Assembly: GCA_029945855.1 (NCBI GenBank)
Contig: JAQSDJ010000075.1
Location: forward strand, 1 to 48,178
Direction of reading: 5' to 3'
DNA: 48,178 bases
DNA from: Lacunisphaera sp.
GTDB lineage: Bacteria; Verrucomicrobiota; Verrucomicrobiia; Opitutales; Opitutaceae
Part shown: positions 23,357-32,995 of the stretch, piece by piece
Layout of the letters: the number at the start of each line of letters is the position of its first letter
Numbering within the stretch: the first letter of the stretch is position 1
The notes under the pieces: model-generated
The model's database searches: none
What the model saw: only the letters and a program-made list of their open reading frames with translations
Told to the model about the DNA's origin: nothing
Translations under genes and position numbers: made by a program

Positions 23357-24865
23357 ATGACTCCGACGCCTTCCTCTCCGTCAGCGACCGCTGCCCCCGA
23401 CAGCAGCGGAATCTTCGGCCAGCCCCGCGGCCTCACCAACCTGTTCTTCACCGAATTGTGGGAACGCTTCGGCTACTATGGCATGCGCGCCCTGCTGACG
23501 CTCTTCATGGTCGCGCCCATCGCGAAGGGCGGCCTCGAGTTCGGCACCAAATCCGCGGGCCTCATCTACGGCACCTACACGATGAGCGTCTACATGCTGT
23601 CGATCCCGGGCGGTTTCATCGCCGACAATTTCCTCGGGGCGCGCGCCGCCGTGCTCTGGGGCGGCGTCATCATCGCCGCCGGCTACTTCACCCTGGCGTT
23701 CCACTCGATGACGGCCTTCTACATCGGCCTGACCCTCGTCGCCTGCGGCACCGGCCTGCTCAAGCCCAACATCAGCACGATGGTCGGCGCCCTCTACAGC
23801 CGCGAAGACCCCCGCCGCGACGCCGGTTTCTCCATCTTCTACATGGGCATCAACGTCGGCGCTTTCCTGGCGCCGCTGATCACCGGCTGGCTGGCCCAGA
23901 GCGACGCGTTCAAGGCGATACTCGTGGACTGGGGCTTCAATCCCGCCCGCTCGTGGCACTGGGGATTCGGCGCCGCCGGCGTCGGCATGGTCATCGGTCT
24001 GGTCGTCTACCTGCTGCAGTTGCACCGTCTCGCCAACGTCGGCCATCCGCCGGCCGCCAACCAGCCCCGGCCCTGGGGCAAGCTGCTCGGCGTGCTCGTC
24101 GGCGCCGTCGTGTTGTTCGGCCTCGTGCAGCTTTCGGACACGAACCCGAATTTCGAGTGGATCCGCTATGGCTACGTCGTGCTGCCGATCCTCGCCATCA
24201 TCTGGTTCGGCACGCGCAACGACCCGGACCTGAAGCGCCTCGCCGCCATCTTCGTCTTCTCCCTCGCCGCGATAGTCTTCTGGGCGATCTTCGAGCAGGC
24301 CGGTTCCACCATCCAGCTCTTCGGCGACCAGCTCACCAACACGGTGATCTTCGGCTACAAGTTTCCCTCCGCGTGGTTCCAATCGGTCAACTCGATCTGG
24401 GTCATCACGCTTTCCCCGGTCTTCGCGTGGCTCTGGGTCAGGCTGGGCGACCGCCAGCCCTCGAGCCCGATGAAATTCACCATCGGCCTCTTCTTCCTCA
24501 CGCTGTCGTTCCTGTTGATGGTGCCGGCCGCCAAGCTCACCGCCCAGGGCCTCGTCAGTCCGCTGTGGATCGTCGCCGTGTTTTTCCTGCAGACCATCGG
24601 CGAACTTTGCCTGAGTCCCGTGGGCCTGAGCACCATGACCAAGCTCGCCCCCGCCAACTTCGTCGGCCTCGTGATGGGCATCTGGTTTCTCGCCGCCTCC
24701 CTCGGCAACAAGCTCGCCGGCGTGCTCTCGGGCGAGTTCACCGCCACCGACGCCCCGGCCCTGGCCGCCTTCTTCGAGAAACAGGCCCTCTGGATCGGCA
24801 TCGCCACCCTCGCGTTGTTCGCGGTCGTCCCCTGGGTGAAGAAGCTGATGGGCGGCGTGCGCTGA
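23357..24865 (+). CDS. Proton-dependent oligopeptide transporter (POT/PTR2 family)
   Basis: A 502-residue major-facilitator protein with about 14 membrane helices that imports di- and tripeptides with protons. The POT signature ELWERFGYYG (ExxERFxYY) lies in helix 1, and the family's PTR2 motif region is seen in LSIPGGFIADNFLGARAAVL. GTGLLKPNISTMVGALY and GFSIFYMGINVGAFLAPLI follow. The second half has IFWAIFEQAGSTIQLF and QTIGELCLSPVGLSTMTKLA, also typical. The start was placed at MTPTPSSPSATA; a longer in-frame reading from 23225 would begin inside the upstream palindromic repeat. A strong terminator follows. It appears to be a single-gene unit. Confidence 0.93.
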   Translation: MTPTPSSPSATAAPDSSGIFGQPRGLTNLFFTELWERFGYYGMRALLTLFMVAPIAKGGLEFGTKSAGLIYGTYTMSVYMLSIPGGFIADNFLGARAAVLWGGVIIAAGYFTLAFHSMTAFYIGLTLVACGTGLLKPNISTMVGALYSREDPRRDAGFSIFYMGINVGAFLAPLITGWLAQSDAFKAILVDWGFNPARSWHWGFGAAGVGMVIGLVVYLLQLHRLANVGHPPAANQPRPWGKLLGVLVGAVVLFGLVQLSDTNPNFEWIRYGYVVLPILAIIWFGTRNDPDLKRLAAIFVFSLAAIVFWAIFEQAGSTIQLFGDQLTNTVIFGYKFPSAWFQSVNSIWVITLSPVFAWLWVRLGDRQPSSPMKFTIGLFFLTLSFLLMVPAAKLTAQGLVSPLWIVAVFFLQTIGELCLSPVGLSTMTKLAPANFVGLVMGIWFLAASLGNKLAGVLSGEFTATDAPALAAFFEKQALWIGIATLALFAVVPWVKKLMGGVR

Positions 24866-24885
24866 GCGGCGCCGGCCTGGAAAAT

Positions 24886-24919
24886 AAAAGAAGGCGCGGA
24901 TTTTTCCGCGCCTTCTTTT
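24886..24919 (+). terminator. Rho-independent terminator after the peptide transporter gene
   Basis: A perfect 15-bp stem, AAAAGAAGGCGCGGA with TCCGCGCCTTCTTTT, encloses a TTTT loop. The T-run at the 3' side makes it a good terminator in the plus direction, and the A-run at the 5' side makes it possibly bidirectional. It lies 20 bases after the stop codon. Confidence 0.9.
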
Positions 24920-24928
24920 CATGACCCA

Positions 24929-25353
24929 ACTGCACTTTAAAAGGGTGAGGGCTCGCGCACACACAACGGGCCAGTCAGATGCACGCGAGCCCCTTTGGTC
25001 ACCTCTCGCACCCGCTATCGGATGCGAAAACTGCGACGGCATACAAACACACCTCGCGAAAAAGTCGGAGAAATCAAAACGCCTAAATTCAGGTGGTCGA
25101 ATTGGTTTGGGATTTTCCCCCTCGTTGGGCCCGCCCTCACCCGACCACACCATCTCGACCTCGGGCAGTCGCCTTCAGTGGATCACCGCCCAGCTGGCGA
25201 GGCGGTGTGCCGTCGATAAACCTCGCGCGGGGTCAGCACCAATCCTGCCCACGCTAGCAACCCGTCGCCCAAGATCATGAGCGGGTTTTCCTGCAGTGCG
25301 ATCGCAGGCGAGGTCAGTGCCATGTTTAATCAATATCCCACTGCACTTTAAAA
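24929..25353. mobile_element. Putative 397-bp insertion flanked by 14-bp direct repeats
   Basis: The sequence ACTGCACTTTAAAA occurs exactly twice, at 24929-24942 and 25340-25353, and directly borders a 397-bp segment whose outer bases are GGGT and TCCC (inverted). Its left end, GGGTGAGGGC, is repeated inverted and perfect at 25133-25142. Further hairpins, for example CACCGCC/GGCGGTG at 25184-25207, lie inside. There is no convincing long gene; one 46-codon frame on the minus strand (25183-25323, with LGDGLLAWAGLVLTPREVY) is at best doubtful. The layout fits a target-site or attachment-site duplication around a small non-autonomous element or structured RNA gene. Confidence 0.45.
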
Positions 25354-25477
25354 TCTGCATAAGGCCATTTGGCATCAATCACCTTAAAGTAATATACCTA
25401 TAATTCTAATTGATTACTTAGGGTATTACACCTATTCCGATTTCCCAATTCTAGCCGCTTTATCCCCGCTTCACCTA
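25354..25477 (+). promoter_or_regulatory. AT-rich promoter region of the PEP-CTERM autotransporter-repeat gene
   Basis: This stretch is far richer in A and T than its surroundings. It holds a perfect TATAAT (25399-25404) without a clear -35 box, and two similar short direct repeats, AATATACCTATA and GTATTACACCTAT (around 25391-25402 and 25423-25435), which could bind an activator. The promoter would give a leader of about 70 bases before the proposed TTG start. This is a reading of motifs only. Confidence 0.35.
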
Positions 25478-28400
25478 TTGGTCGCACCCTCCACATCGGC
25501 CTGCCACTCTCCGCGTGACTCCCCGCTGATTTTATCAGCACGCGTTCTCCTGTTTGTCTTTCTGTTGGCGATCAATGCCGGCGGCCTGGCCGGAGCGGTA
25601 GTCATCTGGGATGGTGGGGCTGGTGATGACAATTGGAACAGCGTCGCCAACTGGAGCACTGATGTGGCCCCCACCAAAGACGGGGTCGACACCGTGCAGT
25701 TGGCCGGTGCCACCCGCCTGACCCCCACGATCGACGTGGCTTGGAGTGTCGCCGGTCTCGCCTTCAATACCGGTGCCGGCGTCTTCACCGTGGGTGGCTC
25801 CGGTCTCACCCTTGGCCCCGGCGGAATTGTCCAAAATTCCGCCAATCTCCAGACCATCAGCGCGGCCCTCACGCTGGCTGGCGCGCAATCATGGGGCGCG
25901 GTTTCAGGTAACCTGACGGTGAGCGGCGCCGTGGCCAACGGCGGCTATCTGCTCACCCTCAATCCTTCCACTTCGCGCACGCTCACCCTCAGCGGCGGGA
26001 TTGCCGGCACCGGCGGTCTCACAAAATCCGGCGCGGGCACCGTCGTCCTCAGCGGCAACAGCAGCTATTCCGGCGCGACGACGCTCAGCGCCGGCACCAC
26101 CACCGCGGGCCACGACAACGCCTTCGGCACGGGCACGGTCTCGCTCAACGGCGGCACCCTCAGCGCCTCCGCCACCCGCACCCTCGCCAACAGCTTCACC
26201 CTCGACGCCACTTCCACTCTCGGTGGCGCGGCCGCCCTCACCCTCACCGGCCCGGTCACGCTCACCGGCAACCGCACGCTCACCGCCTCGAACACCGCCA
26301 CCACCACCCTCGCGGGCGGGCTCACGGAGACGGGCGGTCCCCGCAATTTCACCAAGGCCGGCACGGGCAATCTCCTCCTCACCGCCGCCAGCACCTATAC
26401 CGGCACCACCACCCTCACCGCGGGCACGCTCGCCCTCGGCGGCAGCGGCACGATCTCGACCGCCAACCTCGTGCTCAGCGGCGTCGTGCTCGCCACCAGC
26501 GGCACCTTCAGCCGCACGCTCGGCTCCGGCAATGATCAGGTCCGCTGGAGCAGCGGCGGCGGCTTCGCGGCCTATGGGGGCGCGCTCACCGTGGGTTTTG
26601 CGGGCACGGAAACCTGGGGCGTCGCCCCCTTCGTCGCCACCGGCCAGGCCCTCGTCTTCGGCTCCACCATCGCCGACAACGTCGTGACCTGGACGAGCGA
26701 CTTCTCGCTCGGCACCGCCGCCCGCACCATCACCGTCAACGACAACACCGGCTCCACCGCCGACTACGCCGTCATCAGCGGCCTCATCTCAGGCAGCACC
26801 GGCGGCGGCCTGACCAAGAACGGCGCCGGCCGGCTCGATCTCCTGGGCACCAACACCTACACCGGCACCACCACCCTGGCGGCCGGCACGCTCACCGTCG
26901 GCAGCGACACCGCGCTCGGCACCGGCCCGCTCGCGCTCGGCGCCGGCACGCTCGCAGCGTCCGGCTCCCGGACCTTGGCCAATGCCATCACCGTCACGGC
27001 CAACCCCACCATCGGCGGCACCGGCACGCTCACCCTCACCGGCGACATCACGCTGACCGGCAATCGCAGCCTGGCCGTGGCCAACACCGCCACCACCACG
27101 CTCAGCGGCATCATCAGCGGGGCGTTCAACCTCACCAAATCCGGCACCGGCACGCTCGCCCTGGGCGACGCCAGCACCTACACCGGCACGACCTCGCTCT
27201 CGGGCGGTGTCGTCACCATCGGCAAACTCGCCGATACCGGCGCCGCCTCTTCCCTCGGCGCCGGCACCACCATCAACCTCGGCGCCGGCACCACCGCGGG
27301 CCTGCTGACCTACACCGGCACCGGCGATTTCACCAACCGCGTCATCAACCTCGCCGGCACAACCGGTGGGGCGACCCTCACCCACAACGGCACCGGCGCC
27401 CTGCTCTTTACCGCGGCGAGTTTCACCGCCACCGGCGCCGGCGCGAAAACCCTCACCCTCACCGGCACCAGCACCGCCGCCAACGAGATCCAGAGCACCA
27501 TCGTCAACAGCGGCAGCGCCACCGCCGTCACCAAGACCGGCGCCGGCACCTGGGAACTCTCTGGCGCCAACACCTACACCGGCGCCACCACGCTTTCCGC
27601 CGGCACGCTCATCGCCGGCCACAACGCCGCCTTCGGCACCGGCATCCTCATCCTCGGCGGCGGCACGCTGGCCGGCGACGGCCCCACCCGCACCCTGGCC
27701 AACAACCTGACGATGGGCGTCAACTCCACCCTCGGCGGTTCCTCCGCCCTCGTCCTCACCGGCACGTTGACCAATTCCGCCAGCGTCACCCTCAACGTGA
27801 CCAACTCCGCCGCGACCACCCTCGCCGCGATCAATCTCTCCAACTCCGCCACCGCGCGCACCCTGACGCTCAACGCCACCGGCGGCGACGTCACGATCGG
27901 GGGCATCATCGCCAACGGCGGCACGGCCACGGCGAGCGCCCTCACCAAGGCCGGCGCCGGCACCCTCATCCTCTCCGGTGCCAACACCTACGGCGGCGCC
28001 ACGACCATCACCGCCGGCACCCTCCGGCTCGGCGCGGCCGGTGCCTTGCCCAACACGGCCGTCAACCTCAACGCCACCGGCACCGGCGCCACCGCCACCC
28101 TCGACCTGAATGATTTCAGCGACACCATCGGCACCCTCACCCTCGGCGGCACCACCACCACGAGCGCCGCCGCGATCACCACCGGGACCGGCACGCTCAC
28201 CCTCGGCGGCAACGTCACCTTCACCGCCACCGGCAATCCGCTCGGCGCCACGATCTCCGGCCTCCTCGACCTCGGCACCGCCACCCGCACCTTCACCATC
28301 GGCAATTCCACCACCGCCGCCTCCGACCTCACGATCGATGCCGTCATCAGCAGCGCCGGCGGGACCTTCGGCCTGACCAAGGCGACCGCCGCCAGCACCC

Positions 28401-31246
28401 TCACCCTCACCGGGCTCAACACCTACACCGGCATCACCACCGTCACCGCCGGCATCCTCGAGTTCGATTCCATCGCCGGTGTCGGCGGCGGCGCCAGCGC
28501 TCTCGGCGCCCCCACGACCGTGGGCAACGGCACCCTCGCGCTCGGCGGCGGCACCCTCCGCTACCTCGGTTCCGGCCACACCACCGACCGCGTCGTCAAC
28601 CTTACCGCCACCTCGGCCCTCGACGCCTCCGGCGCCGGCACCCTCACCTTCGACACCGCGAGCGGCAGCATCATCACCGGAACCAACCTGGGCCTGACAT
28701 TGACCGGCACCGGCGACGGCGCGATCAACGATCCCATTGCGACCGGCACCGGCACCCTCACCAAGACCGGCACCGGCACCTGGACCCTCGATGGGGCGAA
28801 CACCTTCACGGGGGCGGTCACGGTCAACAACGGCACGTTGCGCCTCGGCCCCGCCGGGACGCTGCCCAACGCCGCCGTCACCGTTGCCACCAACACCGCC
28901 GGCGGCACCGCCACCCTCGACCTCAACGGCCGGAACGCGACCTTCACCAGCCTGTCGCTCGGCGGCGCGACCGGCGCCGACGCCACCAGCCTGGCCCAGG
29001 TCACGACCGGCGCCGGCACGCTCACCCTCGGCGGCAATGTCACCTTCGCCGCCACCGGCAATCCCCTCGGTTCCACCCTCGGCGGCAATCTCGCACTGGG
29101 CGCCTCCACCCGCACTTTCACCGTTGGCGATTCCACCACCGCCGACGCCGATCTCAGTATTACGGCCGCCATCAGCAGCACCGGCGGTGGCCTCACCAAG
29201 ACCGGTCTCGGCACCCTGGTGCTCTCCGGCACCAACACCTACACCGGCGCCACCACGATCAACACCGGCACCCTCCGGCTCGGTTCCTCCTCTTCCCTGC
29301 CCGCCACCGCGGTCACCCTCAACGCCACCACCGCGGCCACCACCGCCCTCCTCGATCTCAACGGCTACGATGCCACCATCACGACGCTCACCCTCGGCGG
29401 CACCGGCGGCTTGGTCGGCTCGGTCAACAACGTCGCGACCGGCACCGGCACCCTCACCCTGGGCGGCAACGTCGCGACCACCGCCACCGGCAATCCCACC
29501 GGCATCTGGACCATCACCGGCCAGCTCGGCCTCGGCGCGGCCAATCGCACCTTCACCATCGCCGACTCCACCGGCATCACCGGCGCCAACCCCGAACTCG
29601 CGGTCGCCGCGGTCATTGCCGGCTCCGGCGGCCTCATCAAGGCCGGCACCGGCACCCTGCTGCTCAGCGGCGCCAATACCCATTCCGGCGGCACCTCCGT
29701 CACCGCGGGCACGCTGATCCTCGGCCACGACAACGCCACCGGCACCGGCACCCTCACCCTCGGGGGCGGCACCCTGCAGGGCAACGGCCCGGCCCTCAGC
29801 CTGGCCAATGCCGTTAGCCTCACCGCCAGCACCACCCTTGGCGGCTCGTCGGATCTCGCCTTTGCCGGGGCCGTCAATCTCGGCTCCACGACCCGGACGC
29901 TTACCATCAGCAACACCGCCGCCACCACGTTTTCCGGACTGCTCAGCGGCACCGCCGGCCTGACCAAGGCCGGCCCGGGCACCCTCTCGCTGGCCGGCGT
30001 CACCAGCACCTACACCGGCGTCACCAGCATCAGCAACGGGACCCTTGCAGTCGCCCGCCTCACCAACCGCAGCAGCGCTTCCTCCCTCGGCGCGCCGACT
30101 TCGGTGGCCAACGGCACCATCGCGCTCGGCGGCACCACCAACAGCGGCGTGTTGCGTTACACCGGTGCGGGCGACAGTTCCAACCGTGTCATCAACCTCG
30201 CCGGCACCACGGGTGGCGGCACCCTCGATGCCTCCGGCTCCGGCGCGCTCACGCTGACCTCCGCCCTCACCGCCACCGGCGCCGGCAACAAGACCCTCAC
30301 GCTGACCGGGACCAGCACCGCCGCCAACACCCTCGCTGCTGCCGTCGTCAACAACTCCGGCGCCAACCTCACCGCCCTCGCCAAGACCGGTGCCGGCACC
30401 TGGGAACTCGGCGGCGTGAACACCTTCACCGGAGGCACCACCGTCTCCGCCGGCACCCTCACCCTCAAATCCGGCGCCTCCCTCGCCGCCACCGGCACCC
30501 TCACGGTCGATGGCGGCACGCTTAACCTCAACAACGCGAGCCAGACCGTCGCCTCCCTCTCCGGCACCGGCGGCACCATCAACTTCGGCTCCAGCCACGT
30601 GCTCACGCTCGCGCAGATCACCGCGACGTCCTACAGCGGCATCTTCTCCGGCACCGGCAATATCGTCATGAACAGTTCGGGCGGAACCATGACCCTCTCG
30701 GGCGGCTCCTCGAACACCTACGCGGGGACCACCACCATCAGCAACGGCACCCTGCAACTCGCCAAGACCGGCGGGGCCCAGGCCATTTCCAGCGGCTCCA
30801 TCACGGTCGGCGGCGGCGGCATCCTTGAACTCGGTGGCTCCCACCAGATCGGCAACGGCGTCGGCCTCACCCTCGGCGGGGGACAATTCAAACTGGCGAA
30901 CCTCAGCGAGTCGCTCGGCCCGCTGGCGCTCACCGCTGGTTCCACCATCGATTTCGGTTCCACCGCGGGGGCCCTCGTGTTCGCCGACAGCTCCGCGCAA
31001 GCTTGGTCCGGCACGCTCACCATCAGCAACTACACCGTCGGGGCTAGTTCGCTTCAGTTCGGCACCACCGGCTCCGGCCTCTCGCCCGGCCAGCTCACCC
31101 AGATCAATTTTGTCGGCTACGGCGCGGCCACGATCAACGGCAGCGGTCTCGTCACCCCCATTCCCGAGCCCGCCACCTATGCCGCCCTCGCGGGGCTGGT
31201 CGTCTTGGTCGTCACCGTGGTCCGACGCCGGATGGCGCGGATTTAG
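25478..31246 (+). CDS. Giant autotransporter-repeat (PATR) exported protein with PEP-CTERM sorting signal
   Basis: A 1,922-residue protein, overwhelmingly Gly/Thr/Ala/Leu. After a signal peptide (VLLFVFLLAINAGGLAGA) comes VVIWDGGAGDDNWNSVANWS, the usual opening of this class. At least 13 copies of the autotransporter-associated beta-strand repeat follow, with the pattern LTKTGAGTLxLSGANTYTGxTT and xxAGTLxLG, predicted to fold as a long right-handed beta-helix. There is no C-terminal outer-membrane barrel; the end is PIPEPATYAALAGLVVLVV followed by VRRRMARI, a PEP-CTERM anchor that the exosortase system would process. The likely role is a surface or matrix protein. The start is a TTG; no in-frame ATG precedes the signal. 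Codon repetition is extreme, so slippage and copy-number change are likely. Confidence 0.9.
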   Translation: MVAPSTSACHSPRDSPLILSARVLLFVFLLAINAGGLAGAVVIWDGGAGDDNWNSVANWSTDVAPTKDGVDTVQLAGATRLTPTIDVAWSVAGLAFNTGAGVFTVGGSGLTLGPGGIVQNSANLQTISAALTLAGAQSWGAVSGNLTVSGAVANGGYLLTLNPSTSRTLTLSGGIAGTGGLTKSGAGTVVLSGNSSYSGATTLSAGTTTAGHDNAFGTGTVSLNGGTLSASATRTLANSFTLDATSTLGGAAALTLTGPVTLTGNRTLTASNTATTTLAGGLTETGGPRNFTKAGTGNLLLTAASTYTGTTTLTAGTLALGGSGTISTANLVLSGVVLATSGTFSRTLGSGNDQVRWSSGGGFAAYGGALTVGFAGTETWGVAPFVATGQALVFGSTIADNVVTWTSDFSLGTAARTITVNDNTGSTADYAVISGLISGSTGGGLTKNGAGRLDLLGTNTYTGTTTLAAGTLTVGSDTALGTGPLALGAGTLAASGSRTLANAITVTANPTIGGTGTLTLTGDITLTGNRSLAVANTATTTLSGIISGAFNLTKSGTGTLALGDASTYTGTTSLSGGVVTIGKLADTGAASSLGAGTTINLGAGTTAGLLTYTGTGDFTNRVINLAGTTGGATLTHNGTGALLFTAASFTATGAGAKTLTLTGTSTAANEIQSTIVNSGSATAVTKTGAGTWELSGANTYTGATTLSAGTLIAGHNAAFGTGILILGGGTLAGDGPTRTLANNLTMGVNSTLGGSSALVLTGTLTNSASVTLNVTNSAATTLAAINLSNSATARTLTLNATGGDVTIGGIIANGGTATASALTKAGAGTLILSGANTYGGATTITAGTLRLGAAGALPNTAVNLNATGTGATATLDLNDFSDTIGTLTLGGTTTTSAAAITTGTGTLTLGGNVTFTATGNPLGATISGLLDLGTATRTFTIGNSTTAASDLTIDAVISSAGGTFGLTKATAASTLTLTGLNTYTGITTVTAGILEFDSIAGVGGGASALGAPTTVGNGTLALGGGTLRYLGSGHTTDRVVNLTATSALDASGAGTLTFDTASGSIITGTNLGLTLTGTGDGAINDPIATGTGTLTKTGTGTWTLDGANTFTGAVTVNNGTLRLGPAGTLPNAAVTVATNTAGGTATLDLNGRNATFTSLSLGGATGADATSLAQVTTGAGTLTLGGNVTFAATGNPLGSTLGGNLALGASTRTFTVGDSTTADADLSITAAISSTGGGLTKTGLGTLVLSGTNTYTGATTINTGTLRLGSSSSLPATAVTLNATTAATTALLDLNGYDATITTLTLGGTGGLVGSVNNVATGTGTLTLGGNVATTATGNPTGIWTITGQLGLGAANRTFTIADSTGITGANPELAVAAVIAGSGGLIKAGTGTLLLSGANTHSGGTSVTAGTLILGHDNATGTGTLTLGGGTLQGNGPALSLANAVSLTASTTLGGSSDLAFAGAVNLGSTTRTLTISNTAATTFSGLLSGTAGLTKAGPGTLSLAGVTSTYTGVTSISNGTLAVARLTNRSSASSLGAPTSVANGTIALGGTTNSGVLRYTGAGDSSNRVINLAGTTGGGTLDASGSGALTLTSALTATGAGNKTLTLTGTSTAANTLAAAVVNNSGANLTALAKTGAGTWELGGVNTFTGGTTVSAGTLTLKSGASLAATGTLTVDGGTLNLNNASQTVASLSGTGGTINFGSSHVLTLAQITATSYSGIFSGTGNIVMNSSGGTMTLSGGSSNTYAGTTTISNGTLQLAKTGGAQAISSGSITVGGGGILELGGSHQIGNGVGLTLGGGQFKLANLSESLGPLALTAGSTIDFGSTAGALVFADSSAQAWSGTLTISNYTVGASSLQFGTTGSGLSPGQLTQINFVGYGAATINGSGLVTPIPEPATYAALAGLVVLVVTVVRRRMARI

Positions 31247-31316
31247 TGGGCCGGCGAGCTCGCTCGCGCCTTCCGTCCTCCCGCGTGAGCCAGCTCACTG
31301 GCCCACCAGAATGCAA
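31246..31316. repeat. GTGGGCC-family palindromic element, copy 2
   Basis: The arms GTGGGCCGGCGAGCT (31246-31260) and AGCTCACTGGCCCAC (31302-31316) are complementary at 13 of 15 positions. The element begins at the last base of the autotransporter gene's TAG stop codon, so it directly abuts that gene and could end its transcript. The arms match the inner inverted repeat at 10451-10536. Confidence 0.6.
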
Positions 31317-31351
31317 TCGACTTCCCCCACCCGCCGCGTGGCATAGACGGC

Positions 31352-32995
31352 GTGGACCTCGGCAAGTTTGACCCCGCGCAATTTGATCCGGCTGCGCCTG
31401 CCTACCGGCGCAAGCTCTGGGTGCGGTTGGCGTCACCCGGCGGCGCGGTGCGCGTGGTTTTCCTGTGGCGGCGCATTTTCCTCGTCCTCCTCATCCTCGC
31501 CGTCGCCGCCTGGCTCGCCGCTGCCGCCGCCGCCTTCGTCTTTGTCCGCGTGCGGCATGATTTTGCCGGGGCCAGCTACCTGAACCTCGTGCTGCCCCAG
31601 CGCTGGCCGCTGCACCGCCAGGCGCTGGGCCGGCATTACCTCGCCCGCGGACAGGCGGCGCTCGCGGCCGGCGACTACGTCGACGCCGCGCAGTTCTACG
31701 CGGCCGGCGTCGCGCGCGTCCCCGGCGACCTCCCCGCCCGCCGCCAGCTCGCCATCATCTACCTGCGCTTCGGCCAGACCGCGGCGGGGCTCAACCTCCT
31801 CGTCGCCGGTCTCGATGCGGCCCGCGACAACCTGGACTACCTCAAGCTCACCTTCGGCCTGCTCGATGAACTGAAGGAGGACGCGCGCATCCTGGAGCTC
31901 GGGCAGAAACTGCTGCCGGCCCGGCCCGACGAGATCCTCCCCCACCAGTTCCTCGCGCTACAGGCGGCCCAGGCGCAATATCAGTCGGGCAATTATGATG
32001 GCGCCGAGCAGACCCTGGCCGCCTGGCGCCTCGAGCGCAGCCTGGAGGGCCAGCTGCTGCTCGCGCGGTGCGACTGGGAACGCGGTTATCCCGACCTCGC
32101 CATCTTGCGTCTCGAGCAACAACGCGAGCGTTTTTCCGACCGCGACGAACTGCCCTTGCAGCTGATCCGCTTCTATCGCGACCTCGGCCGCACCGACCAG
32201 GCGCTCAACGAAGCTCTCATCCGCCACTCCGCCGATCCGTTCAGCCCGGGCCCGCGCGTCGACCTGCTCTATGCCTGGCACCGCCACAACGACGGTCCCC
32301 GCCTCGCCCGCGAGTTGGAATCCTACCTGCGGGATTTTTCCGCCGACGCCGCCGCCGTGACCCTGCTCGGCTGGTTTGCCGCCGACATCGGTGATGCCGC
32401 CCTCGCGCAACGCCTGCTCGCGCTGGCCCAGACGCAGCACTTCCGGCCCGAAAGCCTCGAACTCGTCCTCGTCCAGGCGCTCATCGTCCAGGACCGCTAC
32501 CAGGACGCGCTCGCCGCCGCGGAAGCCGCCCTCGCCCGCCGCCAGCCGGTCGACGACGGATTCACCTCGGTGCTCTCCGGCCTGCGCGCCCTCGCCTGTT
32601 TCGGCGCCGGCGATCCCGCCAATGGCGAGGCCAACCTGCAGGCGTTTCTCGTGCGCCGGCACCTGCGCGCCTCCGACGCCCTGTTGCTCGCGCGTCGGCT
32701 GCACGGCATCGGCGCCCGCGTCCAGGCCCTCCAGGTTCTCACCACAGCGGTGCGCGCCGATCCTCTCAACCAGGCCACCCTCAGCGAACTCGTGCACCTG
32801 GAAACCGTCGCCGGCAACGTGGCCGCGCTGGAGGAATTCCTCCCCCGCCTGCTGGCGATGCGCAAACCCGCCCGCGCCATCTTGCAGGAGGCTTACCTGC
32901 GGCTCGACGACGCCACCCCCGCCCGCGCCGTGCTGCGCCAGTCGATCAGGGCCGCGGTGGAAAAATCCTCCGCCACCCCCGAGCCAACACCCTGA
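31352..32995 (+). CDS. TPR-like membrane-anchored protein
   Basis: A 547-residue protein with a single membrane helix at about residues 40-65 (IFLVLLILAVAAWLAAAAAAF) and a long helical C-terminal part. Helix-turn-helix repeats of TPR type are seen, for example LARGQAALAAGDYVDAAQFYAAG (in part), YQSGNYDGAEQTLAAW and LIVQDRYQDALAAAEAAL. Such proteins serve as scaffolds in envelope or secretion complexes. The gene follows the PEP-CTERM protein by about 105 bases on the same strand, separated by a palindromic element, so it could relate to export of that protein, but this is inference. The start is GTG (MDLGKFDPAQF). Its stop overlaps palindromically with the stop of the convergent DUF4864 gene in TGATCA. 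Confidence 0.75.
   Translation: MDLGKFDPAQFDPAAPAYRRKLWVRLASPGGAVRVVFLWRRIFLVLLILAVAAWLAAAAAAFVFVRVRHDFAGASYLNLVLPQRWPLHRQALGRHYLARGQAALAAGDYVDAAQFYAAGVARVPGDLPARRQLAIIYLRFGQTAAGLNLLVAGLDAARDNLDYLKLTFGLLDELKEDARILELGQKLLPARPDEILPHQFLALQAAQAQYQSGNYDGAEQTLAAWRLERSLEGQLLLARCDWERGYPDLAILRLEQQRERFSDRDELPLQLIRFYRDLGRTDQALNEALIRHSADPFSPGPRVDLLYAWHRHNDGPRLARELESYLRDFSADAAAVTLLGWFAADIGDAALAQRLLALAQTQHFRPESLELVLVQALIVQDRYQDALAAAEAALARRQPVDDGFTSVLSGLRALACFGAGDPANGEANLQAFLVRRHLRASDALLLARRLHGIGARVQALQVLTTAVRADPLNQATLSELVHLETVAGNVAALEEFLPRLLAMRKPARAILQEAYLRLDDATPARAVLRQSIRAAVEKSSATPEPTP

Noticed and set aside
24943-25142. Possible 6S RNA, tmRNA or RNase P RNA gene
   Set aside because: A closing stem and suitable length are present, but none of the conserved tmRNA or RNase P core motifs could be read; left only as an unexplained element.
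24921-25280. Frame of 119 codons in the spacer after the peptide transporter
   Set aside because: It starts in the terminator region, has no domain-like pattern and crosses the border of the putative insertion.
26789-31000. Open frame of 1,403 codons on the minus strand opposite the autotransporter-repeat gene
   Set aside because: It is a by-product of the repetitive, GC-rich codons of the real gene; its product is a monotonous Gly/Glu/Ala/Arg sequence without any domain.
25478-31246. Tandem repeats that could suggest a CRISPR array
   Set aside because: The repeats are protein-coding, in one frame, of variable length and without unique spacers.
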